A stretch of DNA of 64,000 nucleotides, taken from assembly GCF_025854375.1 (NCBI RefSeq), contig NZ_CP107575.1, forward strand, positions 2,356,001-2,420,000. Direction: 5' to 3'. The notes beneath the pieces were generated by a model. The model did not search any database. It worked only from the letters and a program-made list of their open reading frames with translations, and had not been told where the DNA came from. Both the position numbers and the translations under genes were made by a program. Source of the stretch: Glutamicibacter sp. JL.03c. GTDB lineage: Bacteria; Actinomycetota; Actinomycetes; Actinomycetales; Micrococcaceae. Shown here piece after piece: positions 25,848-35,152 of the stretch (positions within the stretch are counted from its first letter, which is position 1; each line of letters opens with the position of its first letter).

Positions 25848-27305
25848 ATGCTGGTTGTAGTAATACCGATGACGTTGCTCTTCGTCATCGCACTGGTGAA
25901 GAAGATCCCGGTGATCGGTGGCGACATTCGTGCTGCCTTGCTGGTCGCGGCCCTGGCCGCAGGACTCATTGGCGGTTTGGACCCGGCCCAATGGGCCCTT
26001 GCCATCATCGATGGTGTGGATCGGCTCGCGTGGGTTATCGCCCTGTCGATTGTCGGAAGCGTTTATGCCGAGTCCCAAGTCAGGCTGGGTACCATGGAAA
26101 CCACCCTGCTCGGTCTGAAGGCCTTGTTCGGAAAGTCGCCGCGGGCCTTGATCACTGCGGTATTCATCACCTTGATCCTGGCCGGGTCGCTGCTGGGCGA
26201 TGCCATCGCTGCAGCCACTGTCATTGGCTTCTTCGTGATTCATTCACTAAGCCAGCTCAATATCAAGCCGGTGCAAATCGGCATGATCATCCTGTTCGGT
26301 GCCTCCATCGGTTCGATCATGCCGCCCATTTCGCAGGGTGTTTTCCTGGCTTCATCTCTGGTGGGCACCGACCCTACGCCGGTGACCAGAATCGCCTACA
26401 TCACCGTAGGCATTGGTGCCGCCTTGGCAATCCTGGAGTCCTATCGCTTTGTGCGGAACAAGCGAGGGCGCCTGGCCGGCCCGGCGGCAGCCGTCAAGAT
26501 TCCGGCAGGCAGCGTGAGCGCTTCAGGCAATGAGCAGTTCAGCGCGGATGCAAGCCAGAAGTCCCGCCAGCTAGATGAAGTGGACACCGGGTTCAGGGCG
26601 TTTGCGCAGCTGGCCAAGCGACGCTGGATGACCATGATCCCGTTGATGATCCTCATTGTCATTGTCTTGCTGAATACCGGATTCTCCTACAATGTCTTCA
26701 CCGAACTGCCAGTGCTGGGTAACGTCACAGCGTGGATGCTGGCTGTCCCCATCATCAAGGGGCTGGCCTTCCCCGTAGTCCTGGCCATCGTGGTGGCGAT
26801 CATCGTCAGCTTCACGTTCAGAAGCGTCCGCAAGGAGGCCATCGGCACGTTCAAAACAGGGCTCGGCAACGTCAGCGGAACAGTTCAAATCCAGCTGTGC
26901 GCTGCCGTGCTGGTGGGAGTTTTCTACGCCACGGGGGCCATCGACGTGGTGGCCCAAGCAGCCGAATCCCTCTCCGGAACTTCGCTGAAGCTCGGGGGCG
27001 CCGCAGGCATCGTGGGTGTCGGCATGCTGACCGGCTCGCAGACTACCTCGCAAACCGTTCTGGTGACCTTCTTGGGGCCCATTCTGACAGGCATGGGTGT
27101 GGACCCGGTCAATGTGGCCTTGGGCGCGTCGCACATTGCTGCCGCTGGACAGAATATGCCACCGGTCGGGCTTACTGCCTTTGTGGTGTGCGGGCTTGTT
27201 GGTTCTGCGCTGAACATTAGGGTGGACCCCATCAAGGTGATGATTCTGGCCTTGCCGAACTCGTTCTATTTCCTGATTGTTGGTGTATTAATGTGGTTCA
27301 TCTAG
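25848..27305 (+). CDS. DctM-like permease (TRAP large-subunit type)
   Basis: 485 residues with about 12 hydrophobic segments. ITLILAGSLLGDAIAAATVIG and GASIGSIMPPISQGVFLASSLVG resemble the paired re-entrant regions of the DctM/IT superfamily, and a second half contains GVGMLTGSQTTSQT and AAGQNMPPVGLTAF. No DctP binding protein or DctQ small subunit is encoded nearby, so it may work alone or with a distant receptor. A loop rich in Ser/Ala/Gln (about 210-245) separates the two halves. An AAGGAGG ribosome binding site precedes the ATG. It presumably imports the substrate of the adjacent dehydrogenase. Confidence 0.78.
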   Translation: MLVVVIPMTLLFVIALVKKIPVIGGDIRAALLVAALAAGLIGGLDPAQWALAIIDGVDRLAWVIALSIVGSVYAESQVRLGTMETTLLGLKALFGKSPRALITAVFITLILAGSLLGDAIAAATVIGFFVIHSLSQLNIKPVQIGMIILFGASIGSIMPPISQGVFLASSLVGTDPTPVTRIAYITVGIGAALAILESYRFVRNKRGRLAGPAAAVKIPAGSVSASGNEQFSADASQKSRQLDEVDTGFRAFAQLAKRRWMTMIPLMILIVIVLLNTGFSYNVFTELPVLGNVTAWMLAVPIIKGLAFPVVLAIVVAIIVSFTFRSVRKEAIGTFKTGLGNVSGTVQIQLCAAVLVGVFYATGAIDVVAQAAESLSGTSLKLGGAAGIVGVGMLTGSQTTSQTVLVTFLGPILTGMGVDPVNVALGASHIAAAGQNMPPVGLTAFVVCGLVGSALNIRVDPIKVMILALPNSFYFLIVGVLMWFI

Positions 27306-27970
27306 GTACCCTAGGGGTGCTCATGCTGGATACCTCATTCCGTCGGATCCGCGGCGACATCGGCAATCCGGCATCGTTCAGCTACCCGGTAATCCATGCC
27401 ACCGTCCCGCATGCGTCAGTGAACCGGGTCGTGGAAGAACCTGATGAAGAACTGATCACGTTGTTTATTGACAGCGGTCGGGAATTGGAGCGTCAAGGTG
27501 CCACGGCCATTACGACCAGCTGCGGTTTTCTCGCCAAGTTCCAATTGGAAATCCAATCCGGGCTGGACGTTCCCTTCAGATCGTCGAGCCTGCTGCAAAT
27601 CCCCGCAGCACAGGCGAGGCATGGAAATGTTGGCGTCATCACCGCCAAGGAGTCCAGCCTTGGCCTGGACCACTTCCTAGGTGCTAGATGCACAGGGAAA
27701 CCTGCAGCAGTTGCCGGCATGGATTCCTCCCCGGCGTTCACCAGCAGCATCATCGAGCAGACCGCAGCATTGGACGAAGCGGCCATACGATCCGAAGTCA
27801 TCGCCGTGGCCCGGGAACTGGTCCGGGACAATCCAGAGCTCGACGCCATAGTTTTGGAATGCACCAACCTGCCGCCGTACGCACAGGACGTGCGCAATGT
27901 GACCCGGCTGCCGGTCTACGATGCTCTTACCATGTGCAACGAGCTGATGGCGGCGCCGGGCGCAATTTAA
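27293..27970 (+). CDS. Aspartate/glutamate racemase-family protein
   Basis: 225 residues from a GTG that overlaps the permease gene by 13 bp. LGVLMLDTSFRRIRGDIGNP is the start of a distinct Asp/Glu/hydantoin-racemase-like subgroup. The two catalytic-type cysteines are in TTSCGF (Cys77) and LECTNLPPY (Cys190), the usual pair of cofactor-independent racemases. Placed after a DAO-type dehydrogenase, it probably converts the imported isomer to the one that is oxidised. A decarboxylase or isomerase role cannot be excluded. Confidence 0.8.
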   Translation: MVHLGTLGVLMLDTSFRRIRGDIGNPASFSYPVIHATVPHASVNRVVEEPDEELITLFIDSGRELERQGATAITTSCGFLAKFQLEIQSGLDVPFRSSSLLQIPAAQARHGNVGVITAKESSLGLDHFLGARCTGKPAAVAGMDSSPAFTSSIIEQTAALDEAAIRSEVIAVARELVRDNPELDAIVLECTNLPPYAQDVRNVTRLPVYDALTMCNELMAAPGAI

Positions 27971-28131
27971 TCAGGATTGCCTCAGGCAGGACGGGGCAGT
28001 TTCTCGACACAGCCGGATCGAGGCAATGGCCCGGCACAATGGTTCACGTGCCTTCAGCTGTACTTCCCGATGGAAGTGCAAGTTCCCCAGTCTTGAAGCC
28101 GGGACTCGTGGTTCCGCATCGCCCGCAGGCA

Positions 28132-29487
28132 TCAAGCCAATGACGCCTGTTCGAAGGTTCCCAGCTCGAAATACTCGCCTGGACCGGTCATGACCCAGCC
28201 CTGCTCGCGCCAGGCCGGACGGTCCAGCACGTTACGGCCGTCGATGAGCATCTTGGATGCAACAACCTCGCCCAGCTCACTTGGATCCAGGTCGCGGAAT
28301 TCCTGCCACTCCGTGAGGACCAACGTCAGGTCGGCATTGCGAGCTGCTTCCCTGTGCGAATCCACGTAGTTCAACCGCGGGAAGCGTCCAGCGGCGTTAG
28401 CGTTGCCTTCCGGGTCATAGACCGAGACCTCCGCGCCGGCGTTGTAGAGCCGCACGGCAATATCCAGTGCTGGCGAATCGCGCACGTCATCGCTGTTGGG
28501 CTTGAACGTGACACCGAGGACGCAAATATGCTTGCCAGCCAGCACATTGCCGAGCATATTTTCCGCCAGCGAGACAACGCGGTCTCGCCGGCGCAGGTTG
28601 ATCTGGTCAACTTCGGAGAGGAAGTTCATGGTCTGGGTCAGCCCGAGCTCGCTCACGCGCGCTTGGAGGGCCCGGATGTCCTTCGGCAGGCATCCGCCTC
28701 CAAAGCCCACTCCTGCGTTCAGGAACTGGCGGCCAATGCGCTTATCGTGGCCAATGGCGTCGGCCAGGGTCTTGATGTCGCCACCCACGGTTTCGGTCAC
28801 CTCGGCAAAGGCATTGATGAAGGAAATCTTGGTCGCCAGGAACGCATTGGCGGCCACCTTGACCAGCTCCGCGGTTTCAAGGTCGGTGACGATTTCAGGG
28901 ATCTCCTGGGCCAGCACCGGTGCGTACACTTCGCGCAATAGCTCCAGTCCGAGTCCGTCTTCGAGACCATAGACCAGACGGTCTGGACGGAGCGTATCGT
29001 TTACCGCGAAGCCCTCGCGGAGGAACTCAGGATTCCAGGCTAGAGAAATAGTGCTTCCCGGCTTGGCTTCCTGGGCAATTTTTTCGCTCAATCGGCGGGC
29101 GGTGCCTACCGGCACGGTGGACTTGCCGACAACTAGCGCATCGCCGGTGATGTGTTCAAGAAGTGAGTCGACTGCTCCATCCACGTACGACATGTCCGCG
29201 GACTGCGAATCCGCACGCTGCGGGGTCCCGACAGTGATGAAGTGAATATCTGCATTGGCGGCTACGTCTTCGTAGTCGTCCGTGAAGCGGAGGCGTCCTG
29301 AGGAAACATGCTTGCGCAGCAGTTCTGGGAGACCCGGCTCATGGAATGGCAGGATGCCAGCGGCCAGCGCTTCCAGCTTGGTCTTGTCTACATCGACACC
29401 AATGACGTCATACCCAAGTTCAGCCATGCAGGCTGCATGGGTTGCACCGAGGTAGCCGGTGCCGATCACGCTGATGCGTAGAGTCAC
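28132..29487 (-). CDS. ugd: UDP-glucose 6-dehydrogenase
   Basis: 451 residues from a GTG at 29487 with a GAGAAGGA ribosome binding site. The frame continues 18 codons upstream without family similarity. It oxidises UDP-glucose to UDP-glucuronate with 2 NAD+. Motifs are the NAD fold RISVIGTGYLGATHA, GKSTVPVGTA, and the catalytic cysteine in GFGGGCLPKD (Cys266), followed by FKPNSDDVRDSPAL. It supplies a precursor for cell-surface polysaccharide. No other polysaccharide gene is adjacent. The 160 bp separating it from the convergent racemase gene hold nothing notable. Confidence 0.95.
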   Translation of the reverse strand: MTLRISVIGTGYLGATHAACMAELGYDVIGVDVDKTKLEALAAGILPFHEPGLPELLRKHVSSGRLRFTDDYEDVAANADIHFITVGTPQRADSQSADMSYVDGAVDSLLEHITGDALVVGKSTVPVGTARRLSEKIAQEAKPGSTISLAWNPEFLREGFAVNDTLRPDRLVYGLEDGLGLELLREVYAPVLAQEIPEIVTDLETAELVKVAANAFLATKISFINAFAEVTETVGGDIKTLADAIGHDKRIGRQFLNAGVGFGGGCLPKDIRALQARVSELGLTQTMNFLSEVDQINLRRRDRVVSLAENMLGNVLAGKHICVLGVTFKPNSDDVRDSPALDIAVRLYNAGAEVSVYDPEGNANAAGRFPRLNYVDSHREAARNADLTLVLTEWQEFRDLDPSELGEVVASKMLIDGRNVLDRPAWREQGWVMTGPGEYFELGTFEQASLA

Positions 29488-29543
29488 GAAAGTCCTTCTC
29501 TCCGAGAACACGAACCGATGTCTGTTTCTACTAGTTAGCATGC

Positions 29544-29590
29544 CACACCCCCGTAGGGTGTTCGTGTGCAGAACACTGTACGGGGGTGTG
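29544..29590. terminator. Long hairpin between glmM and ugd
   Basis: CACACCCCCGTA pairs with TACGGGGGTGTG, and an inner GTGTTC/GAACAC extends the stem. On the plus strand it is followed by AGTTTTCTC. It should stop transcription leaving glmM on the minus strand before the ugd start at 29487. Confidence 0.7.
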
Positions 29591-29634
29591 AGTTTTCTCG
29601 ATATTTACGTATTGGTCGCTGAACGCCGGCTGAA

Positions 29635-30981
29635 TTACAGGGAGAGGTGTTCCTTGACAGATCCGGCCAGGGCCTCGGCCTCAGCTTGCGCTTGGCCAAG
29701 CGTTGCCGCCTCAACCATCACGCGAACTACAGGCTCGGTGCCCGAAGGGCGCAACAGCACACGGCCGGTAGAACCCAGGCGGGCTTCTGCGGCGGCAACA
29801 TCGCGCTGCAGCGGCTCGCACTCAGGCGCTGCGGCCTTGTCGACGCCACGCACGTTAATCAGAACCTGCGGCAGGACGGTAAGCACCGAAGCCAGTTCCT
29901 TCAGGGACTTGCCGGTAGCCTTTACACGCGCTGCGATCATCAGGCCGGTCAATACGCCGTCGCCGGTGGTTGCGTGCTTGGAGAAGATCACGTGGCCCGA
30001 CTGCTCGCCGCCAAGCGAGTAGTTTCCTTCGTGCATTCCTTCAAGGACGTAGCGATCCCCCACCCCAGTCTGCTTCAGGGTAATTCCTGCAGCTTCCATG
30101 GCCAGCTTTAATCCGAGGTTGCTCATCACGGTGGCAACGAGGGTGTCATCCTTCAGCTCGCCGCGGTCCTTCATGTCCAGTGCCATGATGGCCATGATCT
30201 GGTCACCGTCAACGACGGAGCCCTCATGGTCTACTGCCAGGCAGCGGTCTGCGTCGCCGTCGTGCGCGATACCCAGGTCTGCCTTGTGCTCCAGTACGGC
30301 AGCCTGCAGCTTCTCCAGGTGGGTGGAACCGTAGCCATCATTGATATTGATGCCATCCGGATCGGCGCCAATGACGACGACCTCAGCCCCGGCAGCCTTG
30401 AAGACTTCCGGGGAACACCCCGAAGCGGCGCCGTGAGCGCAGTCCAAGACGACCTTCAAACCGTCGATGCGGTTTGGCAGCGCCTGAAGCAGGTGCATGA
30501 CGTAGCGATCCTCGGCGTCGGCAAAACGTGCGACGCGGCCGACTTCACCACCGGTGGGACGAGGCTTCGGCATCTTCAGGCACGCTTCGATCGCGTCTTC
30601 CAGCGAGTCATCAAGCTTCTTGCCACCGCGAGCCAAGAACTTGATGCCGTTATCCGGAGCGGCGTTGTGCGAAGCAGAGATCATGACGCCAAAATCAGCG
30701 TTCAGGTCTCCTACCAAGAAGGCTGCTGCTGGTGTGGGCAGCGTGCCGGCATCCATGACGTCCACACCCGAGGCGGCCAGGCCGGCCTCGATTGCCGCGG
30801 ACAGGAAGTCGCCGCTGATGCGCGGATCTTTTGCCACCACTGCAACGGGCTTGTGCCCGTCTTCTGGTTGGCTCAAGCCCAGCACCACTGAGGCTGCCTG
30901 CGCCAGTTCCAGCGCTAACTCGGGAGTTAACAGTTCGTTTGCTTTTCCTCGGACCCCATCGGTCCCAAATAATCTTGCCAT
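29635..30981 (-). CDS. glmM: Phosphoglucosamine mutase
   Basis: 448 residues from the ATG at 30981 ([12 protein letters not shown]). An in-frame ATG three codons earlier is less likely. It interconverts glucosamine-6-phosphate and glucosamine-1-phosphate after GlmS. The phosphoserine loop is [16 protein letters not shown] (Ser104), the metal loop is DGDADRCL, the sugar loop is [10 protein letters not shown], and the phosphate-binding loop is [14 protein letters not shown]. It lies next to rpsI-rplM, a frequent actinobacterial linkage. Confidence 0.97.
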   Translation of the reverse strand: MARLFGTDGVRGKANELLTPELALELAQAASVVLGLSQPEDGHKPVAVVAKDPRISGDFLSAAIEAGLAASGVDVMDAGTLPTPAAAFLVGDLNADFGVMISASHNAAPDNGIKFLARGGKKLDDSLEDAIEACLKMPKPRPTGGEVGRVARFADAEDRYVMHLLQALPNRIDGLKVVLDCAHGAASGCSPEVFKAAGAEVVVIGADPDGININDGYGSTHLEKLQAAVLEHKADLGIAHDGDADRCLAVDHEGSVVDGDQIMAIMALDMKDRGELKDDTLVATVMSNLGLKLAMEAAGITLKQTGVGDRYVLEGMHEGNYSLGGEQSGHVIFSKHATTGDGVLTGLMIAARVKATGKSLKELASVLTVLPQVLINVRGVDKAAAPECEPLQRDVAAAEARLGSTGRVLLRPSGTEPVVRVMVEAATLGQAQAEAEALAGSVKEHLSL

Positions 30982-31089
30982 CGTTTCCAATCATATGCCC
31001 TCTACTTCGATTTATCCTCGTTGAAGCGATGCGACAGGTACGGAATGAGAAAAGATTAATACGGGCCTCAAGGATGGCGTGCTTAAAGG

Positions 31090-31131
31090 CCGAAGGCCCC
31101 AACTTCCCTTGCGGGGAATTGGGGCCTTCGG
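31090..31131 (-). terminator. Terminator of rplM-rpsI
   Basis: On the minus strand CCGAAGGCCCCAA and TTGGGGCCTTCGG form the stem with an inner TTCCCC/GGGAAG extension around a GCAA-type loop, followed by CCTTTAAGC. It lies 21 bp behind the rpsI stop. Confidence 0.85.
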
Positions 31132-31151
31132 GAAAGACCTTGAAGTAAGGT

Positions 31152-31652
31152 TTAGCGCTTCGAGAACTGCGAAGCCTTGCGTGCCTTCTTCAGACCAGCC
31201 TTCTTACGCTCGATGACGCGTGCGTCGCGAGTCAGGTAACCGGCCTTCTTCAGGGTGGCGCGGTTAGCGTCGCGGTCGATCTCGTTCAGTGCACGGGCGA
31301 TGCCCAGGCGCAGTGCGCCAGCCTGACCGGAGATGCCGCCGCCGTTGATGCGTGCGATAACGTCGTATGCGCCTTCCAGACCCAGAACCTTGAAAGGCTC
31401 GTTAACATCCTGCTGGTGCAGCTTGTTTGGGAAGAAGTTGTCCAGCTCGCGACCGTTTACGGTCCACTTGCCGGAGCCTGGTACCAGACGAACGCGAGCG
31501 ATAGCCTGCTTGCGACGGCCAACTGCTGCGCCTGGAACGGTCAATGGAGCACGTTCGGTTTCAGCAACTGCAGCCGAAGCAGAGGTCTCGGTGGTGTAGG
31601 TCGAAGGGGTCTCGCCTTCGAATTCAGTGGTTTCTTCAGCGTTCTGAGCCAC
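31152..31652 (-). CDS. rpsI: 30S ribosomal protein S9 (uS9)
   Basis: 166 residues. The conserved core begins near residue 45 ([23 protein letters not shown]) and ends with the invariant basic tail [12 protein letters not shown] that reaches the P-site tRNA. The first ~44 residues are an acidic Thr/Glu/Ala-rich extension seen in related actinobacteria. It is 38 bp downstream of rplM, with which it forms the usual L13-S9 operon. Confidence 0.98.
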   Translation of the reverse strand: MAQNAEETTEFEGETPSTYTTETSASAAVAETERAPLTVPGAAVGRRKQAIARVRLVPGSGKWTVNGRELDNFFPNKLHQQDVNEPFKVLGLEGAYDVIARINGGGISGQAGALRLGIARALNEIDRDANRATLKKAGYLTRDARVIERKKAGLKKARKASQFSKR

Positions 31653-31690
31653 GATAATCTCCTATTAAGTATTTCTTCTCGGGGCCAGGA

Positions 31691-32134
31691 CTACTGAGCG
31701 ACCTGGGTGATTTCCAGTGCCTTTGGCGACTGAGCAGCGTGTGGGTGCTCTGCGCCGCGGTATACCTTCAGCTTCGAGAGCTGAGCAGCAGACAGCTTGT
31801 TCTTAGGCAGCATGCCCTTGATAGCCTTTTCAACAGCCAGAACTGGGTTCTTTTCCAGCAGATCTGCATAGTTGATGCTCTTCAGGCCACCTGGGAAACC
31901 GGAGTGGCGGTAAGCGCGCTTGTTCTCAAGCTTCTTACCGGTCAGTGCAACCTTTTCTGCATTGATGATGATGACATGGTCGCCCATGTCCATGTGTGCA
32001 GCAAAGGTTGGCTTGTGCTTGCCGCGCAGCAGGGTTGCGGCCTGGACGGCGAGACGGCCGAGTACTACATCGGTGGCGTCAATGACATACCACTGACGAG
32101 TCTGGTCAGCCGGCTTTGGGGTGTACGTACGCAC
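31691..32134 (-). CDS. rplM: 50S ribosomal protein L13 (uL13)
   Basis: 147 residues from a GTG preceded by [34 protein letters not shown] and [28 protein letters not shown] are characteristic L13 segments. First gene of the rplM-rpsI operon. Confidence 0.98.
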   Translation of the reverse strand: MRTYTPKPADQTRQWYVIDATDVVLGRLAVQAATLLRGKHKPTFAAHMDMGDHVIIINAEKVALTGKKLENKRAYRHSGFPGGLKSINYADLLEKNPVLAVEKAIKGMLPKNKLSAAQLSKLKVYRGAEHPHAAQSPKALEITQVAQ

Positions 32135-32459
32135 AGTAATTGCCTTACGTTGATTCGTTTCTGGTCAAACAGTCGCTTGGCTGAAGGCGGTGAGATCCCC
32201 CAGTGACAGGCACTGTCGTGTTGTTCTTGTGTTTAGACCAGTACGTCAGGTGAGGACTGATGATAACCGGCCGTCCATATAGTGTTCGCACACCCAGCAG
32301 ACCAGCGACTATGCAACTAAGCCGTCACGCTTGGGCGTGTAGTGTCGAACGTGGACATACACAACTCATAAAAGTTTAGCGGATTAAAGTGTTTCCGGCC
32401 AAAAAAGCATCAGCGTCGTGAGCAACAACACCCTTAAGATCCCGGGGATTATCCGCCCT
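32135..32459 (-). promoter_or_regulatory. rplM leader/promoter region
   Basis: 325 bp without a gene between truA and rplM. It should contain the rplM-rpsI promoter. A CACGC/GCGTG hairpin around 32325-32338 and a TATAGT-like element near 32278 are the only structures I noticed, and I cannot fix the start site. Confidence 0.4.
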
Positions 32460-33395
32460 TCAGCCTTCCGTGGATGACTTTTCGACTTCATCGTCACTGC
32501 GCAGGGCACGGGTCTGCAGCGCACGGGCAGCTAGCTCAGCAGCCTCAGGATAGTAGACCTCTTCAAGTACCAGGGCTCGCGGATGCGAGAGCTTGGTCTT
32601 GGAGTCGCGGACCATCTGCTCCAAGCGGGTGGCCAAGAATCCGGGCTGCTCGCGCCCGTCGCCCACCATCATGGCTGCGCCAATGAGGGCACGGACCATA
32701 TTGTGGCAGAAGGCATCGGCCTTGAGGTGCGCGAGAATCAAGCCATCCTCGCCCCGCGTGAAGCTGAATTCCTGCAATGTACGAATAGTTGTCGCATTCG
32801 GACGGGGCTTGCAGTAGGTCAGGAAGTCATGTCGGCCAAGCACCGTCTGCGCTTCTCGATTCATGGCTTCGACGTCAAGTTCTTCACGGTGCCATGTTGT
32901 CAGGTGCCGGGTCAGCGGATCCCAGCGGTGCTGCCCATCGGCAATGCGGTACGAGTAGCGACGAGCCAATGCCGAGAAGCGGGCGTCGAATCCTTCGGGC
33001 GCGCGCTGGGCTTCGTGGACCCATACGGCGCCATCCTGGCGGCCGAGAATACCGTTAATACGGCGTACCAGTGCTGGGCCTGGTTCCAGTGAGGCCTTGC
33101 GCGGCAGGCCTTCATATTCAGCTGGGGTGAGGTCGAAGTGGACTACCTGCCGGCGAGCGTGCACTCCTGCGTCGGTGCGTCCTGCGACAACAACACGCAC
33201 CCGGCGCCGCACCAGCAGTTCCAATGCTTCTTCGACCAACTGCTGAACACCGATGACATTGGGCTGCCGGGCCCAGCCGCTGTAGGCTGCACCGTCATAG
33301 CCGAGCACCATCTGCATCCGGATCCATGCGGGGTCTTCTGTACTCCCCAGCGCCGAGGTGCCCATGGGATCGATGCTGACAGGTTCAATGCTCAT
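32460..33395 (-). CDS. truA: tRNA pseudouridine(38-40) synthase
   Basis: 311 residues. The catalytic aspartate lies in VVAGRTDAGVHARRQVVHFD, with YDGAAYSGWARQP at the front and FCHNMVRALIGAAMMVG in the second half. The first ~26 residues precede the conserved strand and may include an alternative start at the Met of MQMVLGYDG. The C-terminal ~25 residues (ending VEKSSTEG) are a poorly conserved tail. In many actinobacteria truA follows rplQ directly. Here 2.3 kb of lipoprotein genes separate them. Confidence 0.95.
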   Translation of the reverse strand: MSIEPVSIDPMGTSALGSTEDPAWIRMQMVLGYDGAAYSGWARQPNVIGVQQLVEEALELLVRRRVRVVVAGRTDAGVHARRQVVHFDLTPAEYEGLPRKASLEPGPALVRRINGILGRQDGAVWVHEAQRAPEGFDARFSALARRYSYRIADGQHRWDPLTRHLTTWHREELDVEAMNREAQTVLGRHDFLTYCKPRPNATTIRTLQEFSFTRGEDGLILAHLKADAFCHNMVRALIGAAMMVGDGREQPGFLATRLEQMVRDSKTKLSHPRALVLEEVYYPEAAELAARALQTRALRSDDEVEKSSTEG

Positions 33396-33679
33396 AGTCT
33401 TAATTATGCGTGTCGGCCTGTACCCGGAGCCAATTGGGCCTGAGTCGCATTGGCGCGGATTTGGTCAACGGCGTTTGCGCATCGCTTCGCCGGTAGCGTC
33501 CATTGACGCTCACCCGATACAGTCCGCCAGACAGGTTTGGTCAATAGAATCGCAAGTCGTCTGGCTAACGGCATGGTGTAATTCTTGAGAACCAGATAAC
33601 TCCTAGTTGTAGAGTAAATGCTGTTTACCAATCGCGGCTACGACCGCTGGTGCCCGCTGATCACTACACGAGGGACAAC

Positions 33680-34117
33680 ATGCCAAAAAACTTGGCGCGA
33701 CAATAGCAGTATTCGCTCTCGAACTCTCAACGCTGTCCGGCTCTTCAGCTGGACAACTATCCGCCGAGGAAACGTGTACTTGGCTTCTCGACAAAGGGAG
33801 GGAGCTGAACCTCGCCGAGAAAACCGAGGGGGCTTAGCAAGATGTGCTCTCGGGAAACGATGAGAGCTTCAAGACCGCGATGGAAGAAGTTTCGGCATAC
33901 CTGCAAGAGGCCACAGATAGAACCGAAGATGAGAAATTGGTGGAAGCACTACAAAGCTCGATTGACCAGAACAGCCAAATGATTCAAATCATGTCAGACG
34001 AAGATCTGACTTTGACGGAGAAAACCTCAAAGGTGCAAAATGCCGGATCGGCAGCGGAATGCGAAAAAAATGGCCTACGTGAATAGGGCGTGTCCGGACC
34101 TGGAAGAACCGGGCTAA
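33680..34117 (+). pseudogene. Decayed small secreted protein, paralogue of the two downstream genes
   Basis: Joining frames gives a protein parallel to the one at 35153. MPK begins at the ATG and the frame shifts within an A-run to LGATIAVFALELSTLSGSSAG (signal peptide with the lipobox Cys replaced by Ser). AEETC follows, then an in-frame TAG after EKTEGA. The body KTAMEEVSAYLQEATDRTEDEKLVEALQSS matches the paralogue's KDKKLVEALTAASEQN. A second frameshift in a 7-A run leads to AYVNRACPDLEEPG, the counterpart of AYLDEACPGMDSFS. With two frameshifts, a stop and a lost lipobox Cys, it is a pseudogene rather than a phase-variable gene. Confidence 0.75.
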
Positions 34118-34161
34118 CAGGAGTACTTGGCGTCAGAAAATATCACATCCCAGGTTTCTAT

Positions 34162-34199
34162 TGGCTCCACTCGCACTTGTTTCAGGTCGTGTGGAGCCA
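34162..34199 (+). terminator. Hairpin behind the lipoprotein pseudogene
   Basis: TGGCTCCAC and GTGGAGCCA form a 9-bp stem with a 20-nt loop, followed by CTTCTTTGCCTTTC. This fits a weak terminator left from the first gene copy. The rest of 34118-34487 shows no gene that I can support. Confidence 0.5.
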
Positions 34200-34487
34200 C
34201 TTCTTTGCCTTTCATCTGAGGCCGGCGGCGTAGCCGAGTACTATCAGCATTCAGTTCAATGCAGGGCCTTCTTCACTGCCCCCTTGCTAACTAGTTCAGT
34301 GCTCATGCGCCCAACTTACCGCAAACCTGTACACACGGTACGAACTTCCCAACCTTGTATCCGGTGCACTACCTCGCAGACTTTTCCACAGGCAAAAAAC
34401 GCGATCTTAGATCGCTTGTACTCTGAATGCATTCCACGGACAGCCAGCCGCATCATCACAGCATCGGCTCTATACAAAGGAATCTAC

Positions 34488-34982
34488 ATGTTGAGGAAAG
34501 TCGTTCATGCAATCGTCCTGTCGGTGGGCTGCATCGTTGGTTTGGCTGCCTGCAATGCGGCGAATGTAGCCCCCAATGAGTCAAACCTGCCATCCGACGA
34601 GCCAAAACTATCAATCAGCGAAACCTGCGACTTACTCGATGAAGAGGCGGTCCAGCACAACATCAAACAAGAACGAGCGCTGGCGGATATGGCGCTCATG
34701 GCGAAGAACTCAGAACCCATGATCGGGTTCTTGGAGACAACAATTGTCATTTTTCAGCAAATTGCTGACCAAACAGGCGACAGCAACATGCGGGCTGCAC
34801 TGCTGACTCAAGTCAATGATTATCAGATGCTCAGGGACGCCTATGCCTCTTATTCCGTCGATGATCCAGCTCTTGTTGAAGAGTTGCAGAAAGTCAGAGG
34901 TCAGCTGGATGTTGATGCCATGCCTTACATCCAAAGCCAGTGCCCCGGCTCAATTGTGGATCCCGATGGTGATGGCCAATGA
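34488..34982 (+). CDS. Small lipoprotein of unknown function (copy 2)
   Basis: 164 residues. A signal peptide MLRKVVHAIVLSVGCIVGLAAC ends in a lipobox (GLAAC), so the mature protein should be anchored to the outer face of the membrane. The mature part is acidic and mostly helical, with the ETCDLL motif near its start and a C-terminal SQCPGS, echoing ETC...CPG in the third copy and ETC...CPD in the pseudogene. The two conserved cysteines could form a disulphide. No domain is recognised. An AAAGGA ribosome binding site precedes the ATG. Confidence 0.72.
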   Translation: MLRKVVHAIVLSVGCIVGLAACNAANVAPNESNLPSDEPKLSISETCDLLDEEAVQHNIKQERALADMALMAKNSEPMIGFLETTIVIFQQIADQTGDSNMRAALLTQVNDYQMLRDAYASYSVDDPALVEELQKVRGQLDVDAMPYIQSQCPGSIVDPDGDGQ

Positions 34983-35152
34983 CAAGAGACAAGAGACAAC
35001 TGCGTGTATACGCGTACGCAGAGTGGAGAAACTACAAGATCCTTGAGGCCAGTTGGACGTGGATGACCGCATCCGCTTGTGTAGGCTTAAATCTATGCTG
35101 ACAAGGCCCCAGGGGCCTGCCGTCACTCGATCATCTCTACGCAAGGAATCAC

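Noticed and set aside
33844-34086. Independent 80-residue gene
   Set aside because: It is the middle part of the lipoprotein pseudogene. The homologous start and end lie in the same frame beyond a TAG and across an A-run frameshift.
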